A DNA stretch of 41,282 nt, taken from contig JAJFLP010000107.1 of the NCBI GenBank assembly GCA_021772635.1, forward strand, positions 1-41,282, in the 5' to 3' direction. Shown in pieces: positions 8,735 to 18,947 of this stretch; the stretch's first letter is position 1; each line of letters opens with the position of its first letter. The notes beneath the pieces were generated by a model, which searched no databases, was not told where the DNA came from, and worked only from the letters and a program-made list of their open reading frames with translations. The stretch comes from Verrucomicrobiota bacterium. GTDB lineage: Bacteria > Verrucomicrobiota > Lentisphaeria > JABSQK01 > JAJFLO01. The translations under genes were made by a program, and so were the position numbers.

Positions 8735-9466
8735 TCACGATCGATCGGATTTCGAAGTGCCGCTAAGTCTTTCCATTTCCTCCATCATCCATGCAGTCCA
8801 GCGATTGGACTGACCTTTTTCCAATTCGGAAAGAGGGATTTCCTGAATAGTTGCATCTACGGCGCTTAGAACGGTCTCATCTGTGAGGCCCATTTCGGTG
8901 GATAGGTCACCGTCCACACCCCCGAAATCAGTCGGGTTCGGCATCAAGACGGACCGACTTGTATAACCCCCTGGACCGTCGTCTCGCTGGATTAACTGGA
9001 AGTGCAACAGCGGCCGCAGGAACAAGCCCCAAATCGACCCCCACCCGGATACTCCAGTATCCCTTGCCCTATTTCCCATTGCCGCCAATAAGAATGCTGA
9101 GAACAGCAAGATGCACGATGCCAAGTGATATGAATTATGGCTGATGAATGGTCTACTGATGTGAATCAGTAAAACATAGACGATTCCGGCCACCAGGATA
9201 AGCTCATATGGAAATATTTTTATCCTTTTGACGATCAACTCCCCGTAGGCCGCCAACTTTTTCATTGGCGCAGGAACGTCGTCAGGGTTCATCCAATGAA
9301 ATAATGTAATAAGGGACGATAGGAGTAACAGAACCAGGAGACCGACCTTGGCGCGATCGGACTGACAGAGGATGTTGGCAAATACGTAGAATACGGTCAG
9401 GATAAGAAACGGGCTGATTTCCGACAGTGGTATCAGCCCTGTTGATTTCGAAGATTGTTTGCTCAT
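8735..9466 (-). CDS. Membrane protein of unknown function, four helices and an acidic tail
   Basis: 243 residues from the ATG at 9466, chosen because GGAGG lies about 10 bases upstream; an in-frame ATG at 9517 would add 17 residues. Helices are visible at about residues 16-32, 39-54, 85-105 and 112-130. The remaining 110 residues are soluble, acidic, and contain GLTDETVLSAVDATIQEIPL and the tail MMEEMERLSGTSKSDRS. I do not recognise a family. The gene is isolated: MITE A3 lies downstream and the divergent glyQS gene upstream. It resembles small membrane-anchored scaffold proteins only in architecture. Confidence 0.6.
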   Translation of the reverse strand: MSKQSSKSTGLIPLSEISPFLILTVFYVFANILCQSDRAKVGLLVLLLLSSLITLFHWMNPDDVPAPMKKLAAYGELIVKRIKIFPYELILVAGIVYVLLIHISRPFISHNSYHLASCILLFSAFLLAAMGNRARDTGVSGWGSIWGLFLRPLLHFQLIQRDDGPGGYTSRSVLMPNPTDFGGVDGDLSTEMGLTDETVLSAVDATIQEIPLSELEKGQSNRWTAWMMEEMERLSGTSKSDRS

Positions 9467-9893
9467 GGATACAATCCCTCCGGGGGAAAAGCGAACAGCT
9501 CTACCACCGCGATCCACAGGTTCCTGCCGGTGAATATTACGATGAATTATCCCAAGGTGGGTCTGACTTGACCAACTGAACTACTCGACTACGAACCGGG
9601 AGAGTGCAAGCTGTGGATTCGGCCTACTTATAAACGCGCTCACTATAAAATGCCCCAGCGACTTCGGATATTCTATAGTACAATCGATGGTATTACTTGC
9701 AATACCGCAACAAAAATTTTTATTATCCGATTGCCGAATTCATTGATCCACACTTTATTAGGAACTCTTGCTTATCCCCACACTCCGCCTGCGGGAGTAT
9801 GCGCGCCAACTGTCGCGGGACGAACCTGCCTCATGTGCGACTGGATTAGACTTTCGTAAGTAACCGACTGAAAACAAACAGGTTGTTTTGACT
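9467..9893. other. Divergent intergenic region upstream of glyQS
   Basis: No coding region is supported. An inverted pair GATCCACAG (9511-9519) and CTGTGGAT (9611-9618) brackets about 90 bases, and a hairpin ACTCC-GCCTGC-GGGAGT lies near 9781-9800. I looked for a T-box or other tRNA-synthetase leader and saw no specifier or antiterminator consensus. Promoters for both flanking genes must lie here but no clear -35/-10 pair stands out. Confidence 0.35.
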
Positions 9894-12800
9894 ATGCATT
9901 TCCAGGATTTGATACTAGCGCTTCAGGACTTTTGGCGTACACGAGGTTGCCTGATCACTCAACCCTATGATGTGGAGAAAGGTGCCGGCACATTTAATCC
10001 ATCTACCTTTCTGCGCGCTCTAGGGCCAGAGCCATTCAACGCCGCCTACGTCGAACCGTGTCGCCGCCCCACAGACGGACGTTACGGCGAGAACCCAATC
10101 CGAATGCAGCATTACTATCAATTCCAGGTAGTCATGAAGCCGAATCCCGATAATTTAGTGGAACTTTACATCGCGTCTCTGGCGGCGATCGGTATTAACT
10201 CCACTGATCACGATATCAGACTCGTCCACGATGACTGGGAGTCCCCGACCTTGGGAGCCTGGGGGCTGGGTTGGGAGGTATGGATCGACGGTATGGAGGT
10301 AACACAGTTTACTTACTTCCAACAAGTCGGAGGATTTGAGCTGAAACCAGTAATGGGTGAAATCACTTATGGACTGGAGCGGTTATGTATGTTCCTGCAA
10401 GATGTCGATAGCGTGTACGACCTCGCGTACAACGCGGACGTCACTTACGGTGACTTATTTCACCAGAACGAGATTCAATTTTCACGGCACAACTTTGAGT
10501 ATGCTGACGTATCTCTGCACCTCGATTTGTTCGAAAAGTACGAATCCGAGTGCAATAAGCTGTGTGAGGTGGAGAATCCGGGACCAGCAGCGGATTACTG
10601 TCTAAAAGCGAGTCATTCGTTTAATATTTTGGATGCACGCGGTGCGATCTCGGTAAACGAACGGCAGGGGTACATACTGCGTGTACGAAAATTGGCCCGA
10701 ACTGTTGCGGAGAAGTGGCTGGAATCAAGAGAGCAATTAAAATTTCCTTTATTGAAGCCGGATTCTCTAACAGCTGCGAAAGATGACCTCGGGAAGCCGA
10801 ATCTGACTTCCACGGGTAATATCGAACCTGATGCTGGAGCAGACGTCCGATTACCACTGCTTATCGAGATCGGCGTTGAAGAGATGCCGGCTCAAGTATT
10901 TACACCACTACTTCGCGATTTGCCAGCGCTGGTCGAAAAACGATTGGGCTCATGTAACCTCGACATTCGGAACACCGAAGTTTTCTTGACACCACGTCGA
11001 ATTTTGGTATCCATCGATTCATTGCTGACACGGCAATCCGACCAGAGTCTATGTGTCAAAGGCCCGCCGCTAAGTATCGCGAAAGATCAGGATGGACATT
11101 GGACAAAAGCCGCCTTGGGCTTCGCAAAAAAGAATGGTATAGAAATCGACGCTGCCGAAGTTCGTGACATAAAGGGTACCGAGTATCTCTTCGCGTCGGT
11201 AGAGAAACCGGGTTCGTCGGCGATTGATATTCTCGCAACTGCAATCCCGGAATTGATGGGTGCCATTCCGTGGTATAAAACGATGCGCTGGGGCAGCGGG
11301 ACGACGGGATTTGTGAGACCGGTTAAGTGGCTTATCGTCCTACTTGGGAATACTACAATCCCGGTGAACTTCGCCGGCATACAGGCCCAGGCGAACTCAC
11401 ACGGACACCGCTTTCTGAGTCCGGGCGAGGTTTCGGGAACTAGCGTGCGAGAAGGATTCCTTGACAACCTCGAAGCCGCTTCGGTCATTGCCGACCACGG
11501 ACGGCGGAAGCAGCGAATACGCGGGCAAATACTCGAAATCGCGGGCGAGAATAATCTGCAATGGATTGACGATGAGTCGTTGCTCTGGGAGGTGACCAAC
11601 CTTGTGGAATATCCGTTTCCGATATTGGGAACTTTCGATTCGAGGTATCTGAAGATTCCCGAGATCGTCCTGATTTCCGAAATGAAGAAACATCAAAGGT
11701 ATTTCCCACTTCATAATTGCGACGGGACGCTTTCCAATTCGTTCGTTGCCATTTCGAATATGGACTGTGCTGACCACGCGGTCGTTCGGAGCGGTTACGA
11801 GAAGGTCGTTCGCTCGCGATTCGCAGATGCTGATTTTTTTCTAACAGAAGACCTGAAACGTCCGTTGCACTCGCGAATTGACGATCTGTCGAAATCCATT
11901 TTCCAAGCGCAACTAGGGACAATATCAGATAAGGTCGAGAGGATTACACGGCTATCTGCGTTCATAGCTGAAAGGCTTGAGTTAAGCACTCAAGAATCTG
12001 CGACGATTTCCGAGATTTCTCGATTGTGCAAGACTGATTTAACAACGCATATGGTTGCTGAGTTCCCAGAACTCCAGGGAGAGATCGGCTGTTATTATGC
12101 ACAGCGGCAGAACCTCTCCGAAACAGTCGCGTCAGGTATCCGAGAACACTACTTACCAAAATCTCTATCCGACACGTTTCCTTCGTCTAAAGAAGCGGCC
12201 GTCGTCGGGCTCGCAGACCGAGTAGATTCGCTAGTTGGAATTTTCGGGATTGGTAAGGGCCCAACCGGGTCTGCCGACCCGTTTGCGCTACGCCGGGCGT
12301 GTCTAACAAGTATTGCCATAATTGTCAATGAAAAGTTCGAATTGAACATCGCTGACATAATCGACCATGCCATAAGTGGTTACGGTGAAGTTTTATCAGA
12401 CATTGCAGCAACCGATCTCCGAGAGTTGGTACTCAAATTCTACTGCGCGCGAATGAGGGGATTTCTTCAGGACGACGGGAACCCGATCTTGAGCAGCGGA
12501 TTTTCGTACGACTCTGTGCGGTCTGTCATGAGCGCATCCGCCGCGTGGTATGATTTCAGCGATCTAATTAGCCGTGTAACCGCAATGGAGACATTTCGTC
12601 AACGCGACGATTTTACAGATGTGGCAGCAACGTTCAAGCGCGCCCACAATATTATACGAGATGACTTTTCTTCCGGCGACGTTAACGTTGAGAAGCTGCT
12701 ACTCAAGGAAGAAAAGTTGCTGTGGAGAAACGCGATTGAAACGGAGGAGAAAATCAACGAGCTGCTAGGCTCGAAAGATTATGTGGACGCGCTATCCCTA

Positions 12801-12950
12801 ATCGCGCCACTGAGATTGCCGGTTAATGATTTTTTCGACGCGGTCTTAGTAAATGACCCTGATTCCGAGATACGCGATAATCGCCGACGGCTCGTCGCGA
12901 AAGTTGTAGAACTCGTGCTGCGAATCGCCGATTTCTCAGAACTGCAGTAG
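9894..12950 (+). CDS. glyQS: Glycyl-tRNA synthetase, fused alpha and beta subunits
   Basis: About 1018 residues. Charges tRNA-Gly with glycine using ATP in the cytosol. Residues 1 to about 285 are the GlyQ catalytic core, nearly complete against E. coli: [52 protein letters not shown] and [11 protein letters not shown] linker of about 35 residues (around 290-320) leads to the GlyS part, which opens with [15 protein letters not shown] near 322 and carries [20 protein letters not shown] and DPFALRRA before a C-terminal anticodon-binding domain. Most bacteria encode two separate chains; the fused form is known from Chlamydia and some other PVC bacteria. The ATG at 9894 is preferred to the TTG at 9888 because of its AGG spacing. 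No nearby gene shares its pathway. Confidence 0.97.
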   Translation: MHFQDLILALQDFWRTRGCLITQPYDVEKGAGTFNPSTFLRALGPEPFNAAYVEPCRRPTDGRYGENPIRMQHYYQFQVVMKPNPDNLVELYIASLAAIGINSTDHDIRLVHDDWESPTLGAWGLGWEVWIDGMEVTQFTYFQQVGGFELKPVMGEITYGLERLCMFLQDVDSVYDLAYNADVTYGDLFHQNEIQFSRHNFEYADVSLHLDLFEKYESECNKLCEVENPGPAADYCLKASHSFNILDARGAISVNERQGYILRVRKLARTVAEKWLESREQLKFPLLKPDSLTAAKDDLGKPNLTSTGNIEPDAGADVRLPLLIEIGVEEMPAQVFTPLLRDLPALVEKRLGSCNLDIRNTEVFLTPRRILVSIDSLLTRQSDQSLCVKGPPLSIAKDQDGHWTKAALGFAKKNGIEIDAAEVRDIKGTEYLFASVEKPGSSAIDILATAIPELMGAIPWYKTMRWGSGTTGFVRPVKWLIVLLGNTTIPVNFAGIQAQANSHGHRFLSPGEVSGTSVREGFLDNLEAASVIADHGRRKQRIRGQILEIAGENNLQWIDDESLLWEVTNLVEYPFPILGTFDSRYLKIPEIVLISEMKKHQRYFPLHNCDGTLSNSFVAISNMDCADHAVVRSGYEKVVRSRFADADFFLTEDLKRPLHSRIDDLSKSIFQAQLGTISDKVERITRLSAFIAERLELSTQESATISEISRLCKTDLTTHMVAEFPELQGEIGCYYAQRQNLSETVASGIREHYLPKSLSDTFPSSKEAAVVGLADRVDSLVGIFGIGKGPTGSADPFALRRACLTSIAIIVNEKFELNIADIIDHAISGYGEVLSDIAATDLRELVLKFYCARMRGFLQDDGNPILSSGFSYDSVRSVMSASAAWYDFSDLISRVTAMETFRQRDDFTDVAATFKRAHNIIRDDFSSGDVNVEKLLLKEEKLLWRNAIETEEKINELLGSKDYVDALSLIAPLRLPVNDFFDAVLVNDPDSEIRDNRRRLVAKVVELVLRIADFSELQ

Positions 12951-13012
12951 CCGACGGTTCGAGCGCAGGGTCCGTTGGCCCGAATCAATGATGCTACGGC
13001 ATTGACCGTATT

Positions 13013-14224
13013 CTAGTGAACGCTTTTGATTATCTCTATTATATCAGCGACGCCTGGGCGACCTTCTTTGTCATCCGCCAGCATGCGATCGATCAAATCC
13101 GCAAATTGCGGATTCAATCCGGGGACATGTGCAGTAATCGGAGTAACCTCCTGCTCCATGCGATTCTTTATCACCTGCATCGGCGTATCGCCGGAAAACG
13201 GGGACACACCCGACAGAACAAAGTACAATGTTGCGCCAAGCGAGTAGATGTCGGACTTGATGTCGATATTACTGTCTCCGAATATGCTCTCTGGAGCCGC
13301 GTATTGGGGTGTTCCTTTGAAAACGTCGTCGCTGAAAACGGTCTTTTCGTCGACCCCCCGCGATAACCCGAAATCTAGTAACTTAAGGTAGCCGTCGTCA
13401 GTAATCATAATATTGATCGGTTTTATGTCTCGATGGATGATATTCATGGATTCGAAATCCCTCAGAACCTTTACAAGTTCGAACGCGACGATGTGCGTTT
13501 CTTCTTCAGTCATCGGCCCCGAATCATCAATCCTATCTTGCAGCGTCTGCCCCTTTAAAAACTCCATCGCCAAGTAAAAGACCTTCTCGGTACCGAAGTT
13601 ATGGAGTTTTACTATGTTCGGATTATTTAACCGCGACAGTCCGTAGGCCTCGCGGAGGAAGAGTGCCATGAACTGCTGATCAGCCAAGTCTTCCGGGGGT
13701 AGCTTAAAAACCTTAAGCGCTACTTCGAGCGGCGGCTTGATTGTAATATCTTTGGCATGATAAACGTCGGCGAATGAGCCGGAACCGAGTTTTTCGATCA
13801 CCTCATATCGATCGGCGAAAACTGTTCCGGGGAAGACATCTAGTATCTCTGGAATATCGCTGGTCCGCTTTTTGAGGGCAACCGTCGCTTTTGCTAATAA
13901 TTCCGCCTGATTAAACGGTTTAATGATGTAATCATCTGCTCCGACGAAAAATCCGTTCGTAATCGCCTCTTCGGTTTTCTCCGACGATACGATAATCACG
14001 GATACACTATGGAACTCCCGGCGAATACACTGGCACACTTCAAGCCCCGTAATACCTGACATATTAACGTCGACAATAACAAGATCCGCAGGACGTTCTC
14101 TCAATGCTGCCAGAACTTCTTCACCGCTATCGACGATTCGCACGTCATCGTACCTCCCCGAAAGCGCGTTTTTATATAGCACTCGAAGAAATTCATCGTC
14201 GTCTCCGCAAACAATTGATGGCAT
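13013..14224 (-). CDS. Response-regulator receiver domain fused to a Ser/Thr protein kinase
   Basis: 403 residues, cytoplasmic, no membrane helix. Residues 1-115 form a receiver domain: acidic pocket D8-D10, phospho-acceptor D52 (VIVDVNMSG), S80/S81 and K102 (IIKPF). Residues 139-403 form a Hanks-type kinase: glycine loop LGSGSFADVY (G147, G149, third Gly replaced by A152), lysine K171 (VALKVF), catalytic loop HRDIKPIN (D266, N271), DFG at 284-286, and GTPQYAAPE. All core catalytic residues are present, so an active kinase is expected. The fusion would let a His-kinase phosphorelay control Ser/Thr phosphorylation. No histidine kinase or phosphatase lies nearby. AGAGG sits 8 bases before the ATG. 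It is convergent with glyQS. The target is unknown. Confidence 0.9.
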   Translation of the reverse strand: MPSIVCGDDDEFLRVLYKNALSGRYDDVRIVDSGEEVLAALRERPADLVIVDVNMSGITGLEVCQCIRREFHSVSVIIVSSEKTEEAITNGFFVGADDYIIKPFNQAELLAKATVALKKRTSDIPEILDVFPGTVFADRYEVIEKLGSGSFADVYHAKDITIKPPLEVALKVFKLPPEDLADQQFMALFLREAYGLSRLNNPNIVKLHNFGTEKVFYLAMEFLKGQTLQDRIDDSGPMTEEETHIVAFELVKVLRDFESMNIIHRDIKPINIMITDDGYLKLLDFGLSRGVDEKTVFSDDVFKGTPQYAAPESIFGDSNIDIKSDIYSLGATLYFVLSGVSPFSGDTPMQVIKNRMEQEVTPITAHVPGLNPQFADLIDRMLADDKEGRPGVADIIEIIKSVH

Positions 14225-14647
14225 GAAAAATACCTCTAAATCGATCTCAGTGAATGGTAATAATCGTATGAGACACGGGCTAATACCGTGAAATAAGGAT
14301 AGGAGAGACAGTCCCGGGTGTGCGTAAGCCTAATATATCCGTACCGAACATGGCCGACACAGCGGTATTTGCTGTCCGTCGCAATATCGCAGACAATCAC
14401 GGGATATTATATGATGCCGCGCTGGCTGCCAGTACTTTATTCGCGGTAAACATGGAGAATAATTAGACTGTTCCAGACGCATGATTATAACACCGCGAAT
14501 TTAGACGGCAAGCTGTCGATTATTTGAATATCCGTGATGCAAGCGCCCTCTCGTTACTCCACAGGTCTCCTATTGAATGACAGAAACTCCGTGCTCATTG
14601 ACAAACTACGAAACTCACACTCTCTATCACAAGATCCGAAGATCACT
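14225..14647. other. Long intergenic region upstream of the receiver-kinase gene
   Basis: 423 bases without a supported ORF. Small inverted repeats are visible: CACGGG-CTAAT-ACCGTG near 14275-14292 and ACAGC-GGTATTT-GCTGT near 14358-14374. No family A or B repeat, tRNA, SRP or tmRNA signature was seen. It must contain the promoter for the minus-strand kinase gene and the 3' end of the tgpA-like transcript unit. Confidence 0.35.
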
Positions 14648-16834
14648 CTAATCGCCGCCGCTTAGACTTTTCGCGACACGTTTCGAGAACTGCTCGATCC
14701 GCACAGCATCGGGGGGAATCGGGGAATAGCGCAACGCCTCATACTTATCCAGTAACTCGAGCAACGTCGCGCGATTCGGAACGTCAACTGTCCCGATTCG
14801 ATTAATCAAATCACGAACAGTTGTATTCGCCGCGCGATTGACGTTGAATCGGCGTAGATAGGTCTCGACGTCTGCAAGAATTAAATTAAGACGTCGAATA
14901 TATACTCTATCATATACCTCTTGCCGTTTACCTCGACGTATAGTGATAAACAGCATCACCCCGCTAATAATCGCAATCCCACCCCATCCAATATACCATG
15001 CTGTTCCGCGGAACAGCCAAAACAACAACTCCCCCACCCCACCGAGAAATGAGAATACAGCTTGGGCGAAGTATCCGCGCTTGACTTGCGCATATAAACT
15101 CTTCCAGAATACAGTAAACTGCTCCAGAGGAGCAGCGAGACGTCCGCCCGTTCGAACCTCACCGGAAGGAATCCCAATCGCCGGGGTGGCTTCGACTAGA
15201 ATCCATTTCTGACTCTCCTGTATCCAGGCTTCAACCCAGGCGTGACAGTCGCCCAACCGAGCGATCCAATAGTCCTGATTGGGGTGAGGCTCCATGCAAA
15301 CAAACCCCGTTACGTACCGAGTCGGGATTCCCTGAATCCTCAGCATCAATGCCGCAGCGCTGGCGAACAACTCACAATGCCCAGCTCGATTCACCGTCAA
15401 GAACTGATTGACCGGGTCACCACTAACTTCGAATTTCCCTTCCAAGCTATACTCGAACTCAGTGGTTAGGTACTCGACAACCCGCGCGACCTTATCGATA
15501 TCGGTCGATATCGAATCAAGGGATAACCTTGAGCTGACCTGAGTTAGCGTCGTCTTTAACCCTGACTCCGCGACATCAGTATACGCGTCTGTTAACTCCG
15601 TCAGAGATTCTCCATTGTACGCGGAGTCGGTTTCTCGCCCGGTATTATTCAGTATATACGCGCCCTGCTGATCCCAATCCTTAGGCTTTACCACACCGTC
15701 ATCGTTACTAGACAGTGCTTCGGCAATTAAATCGAACCGCTCCGTATGCCCGCTTGCCAAGAGTACGTCGCTATAGAAATAGCGCGCCGGTAATACGTCC
15801 ATACTAGTCTCTGGTTTCGTGGGATTCGACTCCTCCCTACGGCTGCGGTAGAATGTTTTTATCGCTAAATCTGAATCGCCCGATCTTAGTTCCAATCGCG
15901 TTGTGAAGGCAGATTGGCTACTCTTCCAATGCCCGTCAGCATATGTCGAATATACACGTCCGCGTAGATACCCTGGCGGCGACTCGCTCTTTGCGCGTAA
16001 GACAATACGATTTACGTTACGCTGTACCAACGGATCAACTTTGCGATAAAGATCGATTTCCTTAGAAAAAACTATTTTTGATCGAAATGTTCCGATATAC
16101 GCACTAAAAATGCGATTGAATACAGGATCCATCATGTACTCGATTTTCAATGCGAGTTGACACGCGAGGACTGTAACGGTGACCAATGATATTACTGAAC
16201 CGGTGTAGATTGCGACTCTCGTCCGGACGCGCCGTGACTTTTGAAGAACAACATTTTTGGAAAACTGGGCATAGTAGAGGAGCGGAATAAATGCGGTCAT
16301 TTGTAGCGCAAGAAATAGACCGAATACGCAGAAACGATTACCAAAGAACGTAGACGAAACCGTCAATCGCGTATTGGCCGGGTCAGTTACACAACTCCCG
16401 TGAAAAACCATGGCGAACGCTGAAGCGGTTAAAATAGTTGTTAGCACTCTCGACGTTTGTACGAAATACGTAGCGCATACCCCCAACGTAATAACGAACG
16501 GAAATAATATTTCCGTCGGCAACGGTATAAAAAAACGATCGTTGTCGACAGGATAAAGTTCATTGAGAACTACAGGGACAAGGAAAGAAATCGTTAACGT
16601 ATAAACCACCGCACGAACGGAAATGGCTACGGCTGACTTGAGCAAGAACGATACTAAAAGAAAAAAAATCGCTATAACTGGAATAAGGGGAGCATCGGCA
16701 AGAATGGCGTAGGACAGACAGGGTGCGGTCAGAACGCAGCCGGAAAGAAGCGTTACGAATCTACTTCGCTTAATATTCATCGTTTTAGGTACGAAGTCAT
16801 GCATCGGCGAGCGCGTCGTGAAGGGATATAACAA
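14648..16834 (-). CDS. TgpA-like membrane transglutaminase
   Basis: 728 residues if started at the TTG at 16834 (AGGA lies about 12 bases upstream); ATG codons at 16804 and 16780 are alternatives. Five to seven helices occupy about residues 20-250, then a periplasmic domain with a transglutaminase-like core: RAGHCELFASAAALMLRIQG (C487), GDCHAWVEAWIQ (H531) and WILVEATPAIG, where the third catalytic position is E548 instead of the usual Asp. A last helix lies at about 635-655, followed by a cytoplasmic tail of about 70 residues resembling the DUF4129-like end. The order (DUF3488-like membrane part, transglutaminase core, helix, tail) is that of TgpA. Family role: an envelope enzyme, often near an AAA ATPase and a DUF58 protein; neither is present here. 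It follows the AI-2E-type permease gene by 24 bases. Confidence 0.85.
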   Translation of the reverse strand: MLYPFTTRSPMHDFVPKTMNIKRSRFVTLLSGCVLTAPCLSYAILADAPLIPVIAIFFLLVSFLLKSAVAISVRAVVYTLTISFLVPVVLNELYPVDNDRFFIPLPTEILFPFVITLGVCATYFVQTSRVLTTILTASAFAMVFHGSCVTDPANTRLTVSSTFFGNRFCVFGLFLALQMTAFIPLLYYAQFSKNVVLQKSRRVRTRVAIYTGSVISLVTVTVLACQLALKIEYMMDPVFNRIFSAYIGTFRSKIVFSKEIDLYRKVDPLVQRNVNRIVLRAKSESPPGYLRGRVYSTYADGHWKSSQSAFTTRLELRSGDSDLAIKTFYRSRREESNPTKPETSMDVLPARYFYSDVLLASGHTERFDLIAEALSSNDDGVVKPKDWDQQGAYILNNTGRETDSAYNGESLTELTDAYTDVAESGLKTTLTQVSSRLSLDSISTDIDKVARVVEYLTTEFEYSLEGKFEVSGDPVNQFLTVNRAGHCELFASAAALMLRIQGIPTRYVTGFVCMEPHPNQDYWIARLGDCHAWVEAWIQESQKWILVEATPAIGIPSGEVRTGGRLAAPLEQFTVFWKSLYAQVKRGYFAQAVFSFLGGVGELLFWLFRGTAWYIGWGGIAIISGVMLFITIRRGKRQEVYDRVYIRRLNLILADVETYLRRFNVNRAANTTVRDLINRIGTVDVPNRATLLELLDKYEALRYSPIPPDAVRIEQFSKRVAKSLSGGD

Positions 16835-16858
16835 TCGCTGAATACGAAATCCTGCTTT

Positions 16859-17953
16859 CTACGCGGTTTTCGCTAATGGTTCGGGCTCCATACTAAATTT
16901 CTTCATCTCGACCGCTAGAATTCTATAAATTACCTTGATACTGCCGATAAATGGTATCGCAACGATCATACCCAGTACGCCAGCCATTATCCCACCCATA
17001 AGAACGCCGAGGACACAAAATACTGGGTGGATTTCTACCTGCTCCTTCATCACCAGTGGTAATATGAGCACATTGTCGAGAACTTGAATGACTATGACCA
17101 CACCGATTATGCCGATAATGGCGACAAAGTCAGTTGATGAAATCAATACGAGCAACACGCCGATTACCGCTCCGATTATCGGGCCGATTATACGTATAAC
17201 ATTCGTAATCGCAATAATTAGCGAGATAACAAGAGCCAGGACGAATGTCAGCCCCGAAAAAAATGACAGCGCGAAAAGCATCGCAAAACATAAGACACCT
17301 AAAATCAGATTCTCGATTACCAGCCCACGCAGGTAATGTCCGAGTAGGTCAATTGTCTTCTTAAGTATATAGACACCTGGCTCAAATACTGAGTTTGGAA
17401 TCAGTTGTACAGTGGTTCTGTAACATTTATCTCCGTCGAGTAACGCGAATACCAGGACGAAGAAAAATATCATTAAAAACTGTCCGGTCTCCTTCGCGAA
17501 ACCGCCCAGCGATTTCAGCAAGAACGTACTTTGTTCCGCAACCCAAGCGCTGACGGAATGAAGGATCTCTTCGTCCTTCCATTCCCATTTAATCAAGCCG
17601 AACCCTTCAAGTTGAGACGAAAGATCTTTTCCGATATTAAGTAAGTGTGACTGGGCTTCTACCTGATAAATCTCAGGATTCGAAAGGACCGCCGCTTCAT
17701 GTTTCACTGCAGGAATCAAGGTTGATCCGACATACAGAATACCACCTAGAATCAGGAAGAAGATCAGTGAGATCGTGAGTCCGCGGGGAATCCCTATTCG
17801 GCTCGTCGCGAGAATTATCGGATACAAGATATAAGCCATTATCAACGCAGAGAAAACCGGCGCCAAAAGCGCCCGCGAACTATACAGTACTAGAATCGTA
17901 ACGATCGTGATAATTACGACAAACAGGTTGCGATAAAAAAGATTATTTTTCAT
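16859..17953 (-). CDS. AI-2E family (PF01594) permease
   Basis: 364 residues from the ATG at 17953; an upstream in-frame start at 17995 would add 14 residues within the preceding gene. About seven to eight helices in the usual family spacing: two at the N-terminus (FVVIITIVTILVLYSS, then the LAPVFSALIMAYILYPII segment), a soluble middle of about 80 residues, and a block of hydrophobic helices rich in Gly and Ile (IRIIGPIIGAVIGVLL, LPLVMKEQVEIHPVFCVLG, GGIMAGVLGMIVAIPF), which is the diagnostic C-terminal region. Members include AI-2 exporters and sodium/proton antiporters, so the substrate cannot be assigned. The start overlaps the end of the cNMP-binding gene by 11 bases, which implies translational coupling. 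Confidence 0.88.
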   Translation of the reverse strand: MKNNLFYRNLFVVIITIVTILVLYSSRALLAPVFSALIMAYILYPIILATSRIGIPRGLTISLIFFLILGGILYVGSTLIPAVKHEAAVLSNPEIYQVEAQSHLLNIGKDLSSQLEGFGLIKWEWKDEEILHSVSAWVAEQSTFLLKSLGGFAKETGQFLMIFFFVLVFALLDGDKCYRTTVQLIPNSVFEPGVYILKKTIDLLGHYLRGLVIENLILGVLCFAMLFALSFFSGLTFVLALVISLIIAITNVIRIIGPIIGAVIGVLLVLISSTDFVAIIGIIGVVIVIQVLDNVLILPLVMKEQVEIHPVFCVLGVLMGGIMAGVLGMIVAIPFIGSIKVIYRILAVEMKKFSMEPEPLAKTA

Positions 17954-18500
17954 ATTTCGATAAACGCTCTCGCATCTCCCGGTTCTCCAATTCAACTCTG
18001 CGCAGATTCTTCGTCGTCTCTATAAGATTATCGGAAACGGTATCTGTAATACCTTTAAGAATCCTTAGGCCGTCTTTCGGAAACTGATCACTAAGCGCCT
18101 GGAGATCAAAAGTGGACAGCGTCAGCAAAATTGTATCGTTATCCGTAGCTTTGGCAGTCGCCGTTCTGTAGCTCGCGGTCACTAAACTCATCTCCCCGAA
18201 TATCCCACCTTCGTCCACGCTGGCGTAAACTATCTTTTGCTCAGAATCAACGCTGATATATATTTCGATTTTTCCCTTTTTGACAATGAACAGGCAAATC
18301 CCGAGGTTATCCTGTTTGAAGATGAGTTCTTCCTTGTTATAACGTCTTTCGACAAGGCGTTTCATTATAAAAAGAAACGCCTCGGCGCTTAAATCGTTGA
18401 ACAAATAATTTTTGCGCACGAATAGATAGTTTTCGTCGTCGGCGAGATCGCCAAGAGCTTTGAGACTGGCTCGCTGGATTAGTTTTTCGAATATTTTCAT
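17943..18500 (-). CDS. Cyclic nucleotide-binding domain protein without DNA-binding domain
   Basis: 185 residues. Residues about 26-140 form a cNMP-binding beta-roll, with the phosphate-binding cassette GEMSLVTASYRTATAKA retaining the Glu and Arg that bind the cyclic nucleotide. After the roll there is a helix and a charged coiled-coil-like tail (NLIETTKNLRRVELENREMRERLSKYEK). There is no HTH, so this is not a Crp/Fnr transcription factor; it is more likely a sensor that binds a partner. AGGA lies 6 bases before the ATG. It is first in an operon with the overlapping AI-2E-type permease and the TgpA-like gene, suggesting cyclic-nucleotide control of one of these membrane proteins. That link is inference. 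Confidence 0.85.
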   Translation of the reverse strand: MKIFEKLIQRASLKALGDLADDENYLFVRKNYLFNDLSAEAFLFIMKRLVERRYNKEELIFKQDNLGICLFIVKKGKIEIYISVDSEQKIVYASVDEGGIFGEMSLVTASYRTATAKATDNDTILLTLSTFDLQALSDQFPKDGLRILKGITDTVSDNLIETTKNLRRVELENREMRERLSKYEK

Positions 18501-18947
18501 ATCTAGTCCTAATACGATGAATTAATAAGACGCTACACCTGAATGCGAAACAGAAGATTATGCAGATGTCAGGAGCCGTGGCTGTCCAACAACACCAAAC
18601 TTCGTCAGTTTCTTTGCGTTTTTGCGGGATGAATGTTTCAGGTAGACCGCAAATATACGCTACGCCCCCTACGGTATTTCAACCGTTAGCTCCTCCGCCT
18701 ATACATTATCCGATTCTAACGTAACGTAGCTGTCTGCGCCAAGCTCGTCAAATCACAGGGCCGCCGAGGACGCGCGCTTGGCCGAATGTTTTGGTGATTG
18801 TCTTGGAGTTTTCCACCATCGTTCATCCCGGACAGCAGAACTATTGCGTGACAGGATGCCGGTTGAAAAATACGCAAAACCAGGGAGCTGCTGGCGAAAG
18901 TCCGCATGCGCAGCAGTTAGAGATCTCGGCGCTAGAAAGTTCAGGAA
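18501..18947. other. Divergent intergenic region with a family B fragment
   Basis: 447 bases between the cNMP-binding gene and hemW. GATGCCGGTTGAAAAATACG near 18855-18874 matches the middle block of family B (compare 36438-36460). GCTGCTGGCG and CGCAGCAG near 18890-18916 can pair. No ORF with a ribosome site is present and no known RNA was recognised. Confidence 0.4.

Noticed and set aside
9518..9893. Possible T-box or other leader upstream of glyQS
   Set aside because: Neither the T-box antiterminator sequence nor a recognisable specifier loop is present, and a PVC-type host would not be expected to use one.
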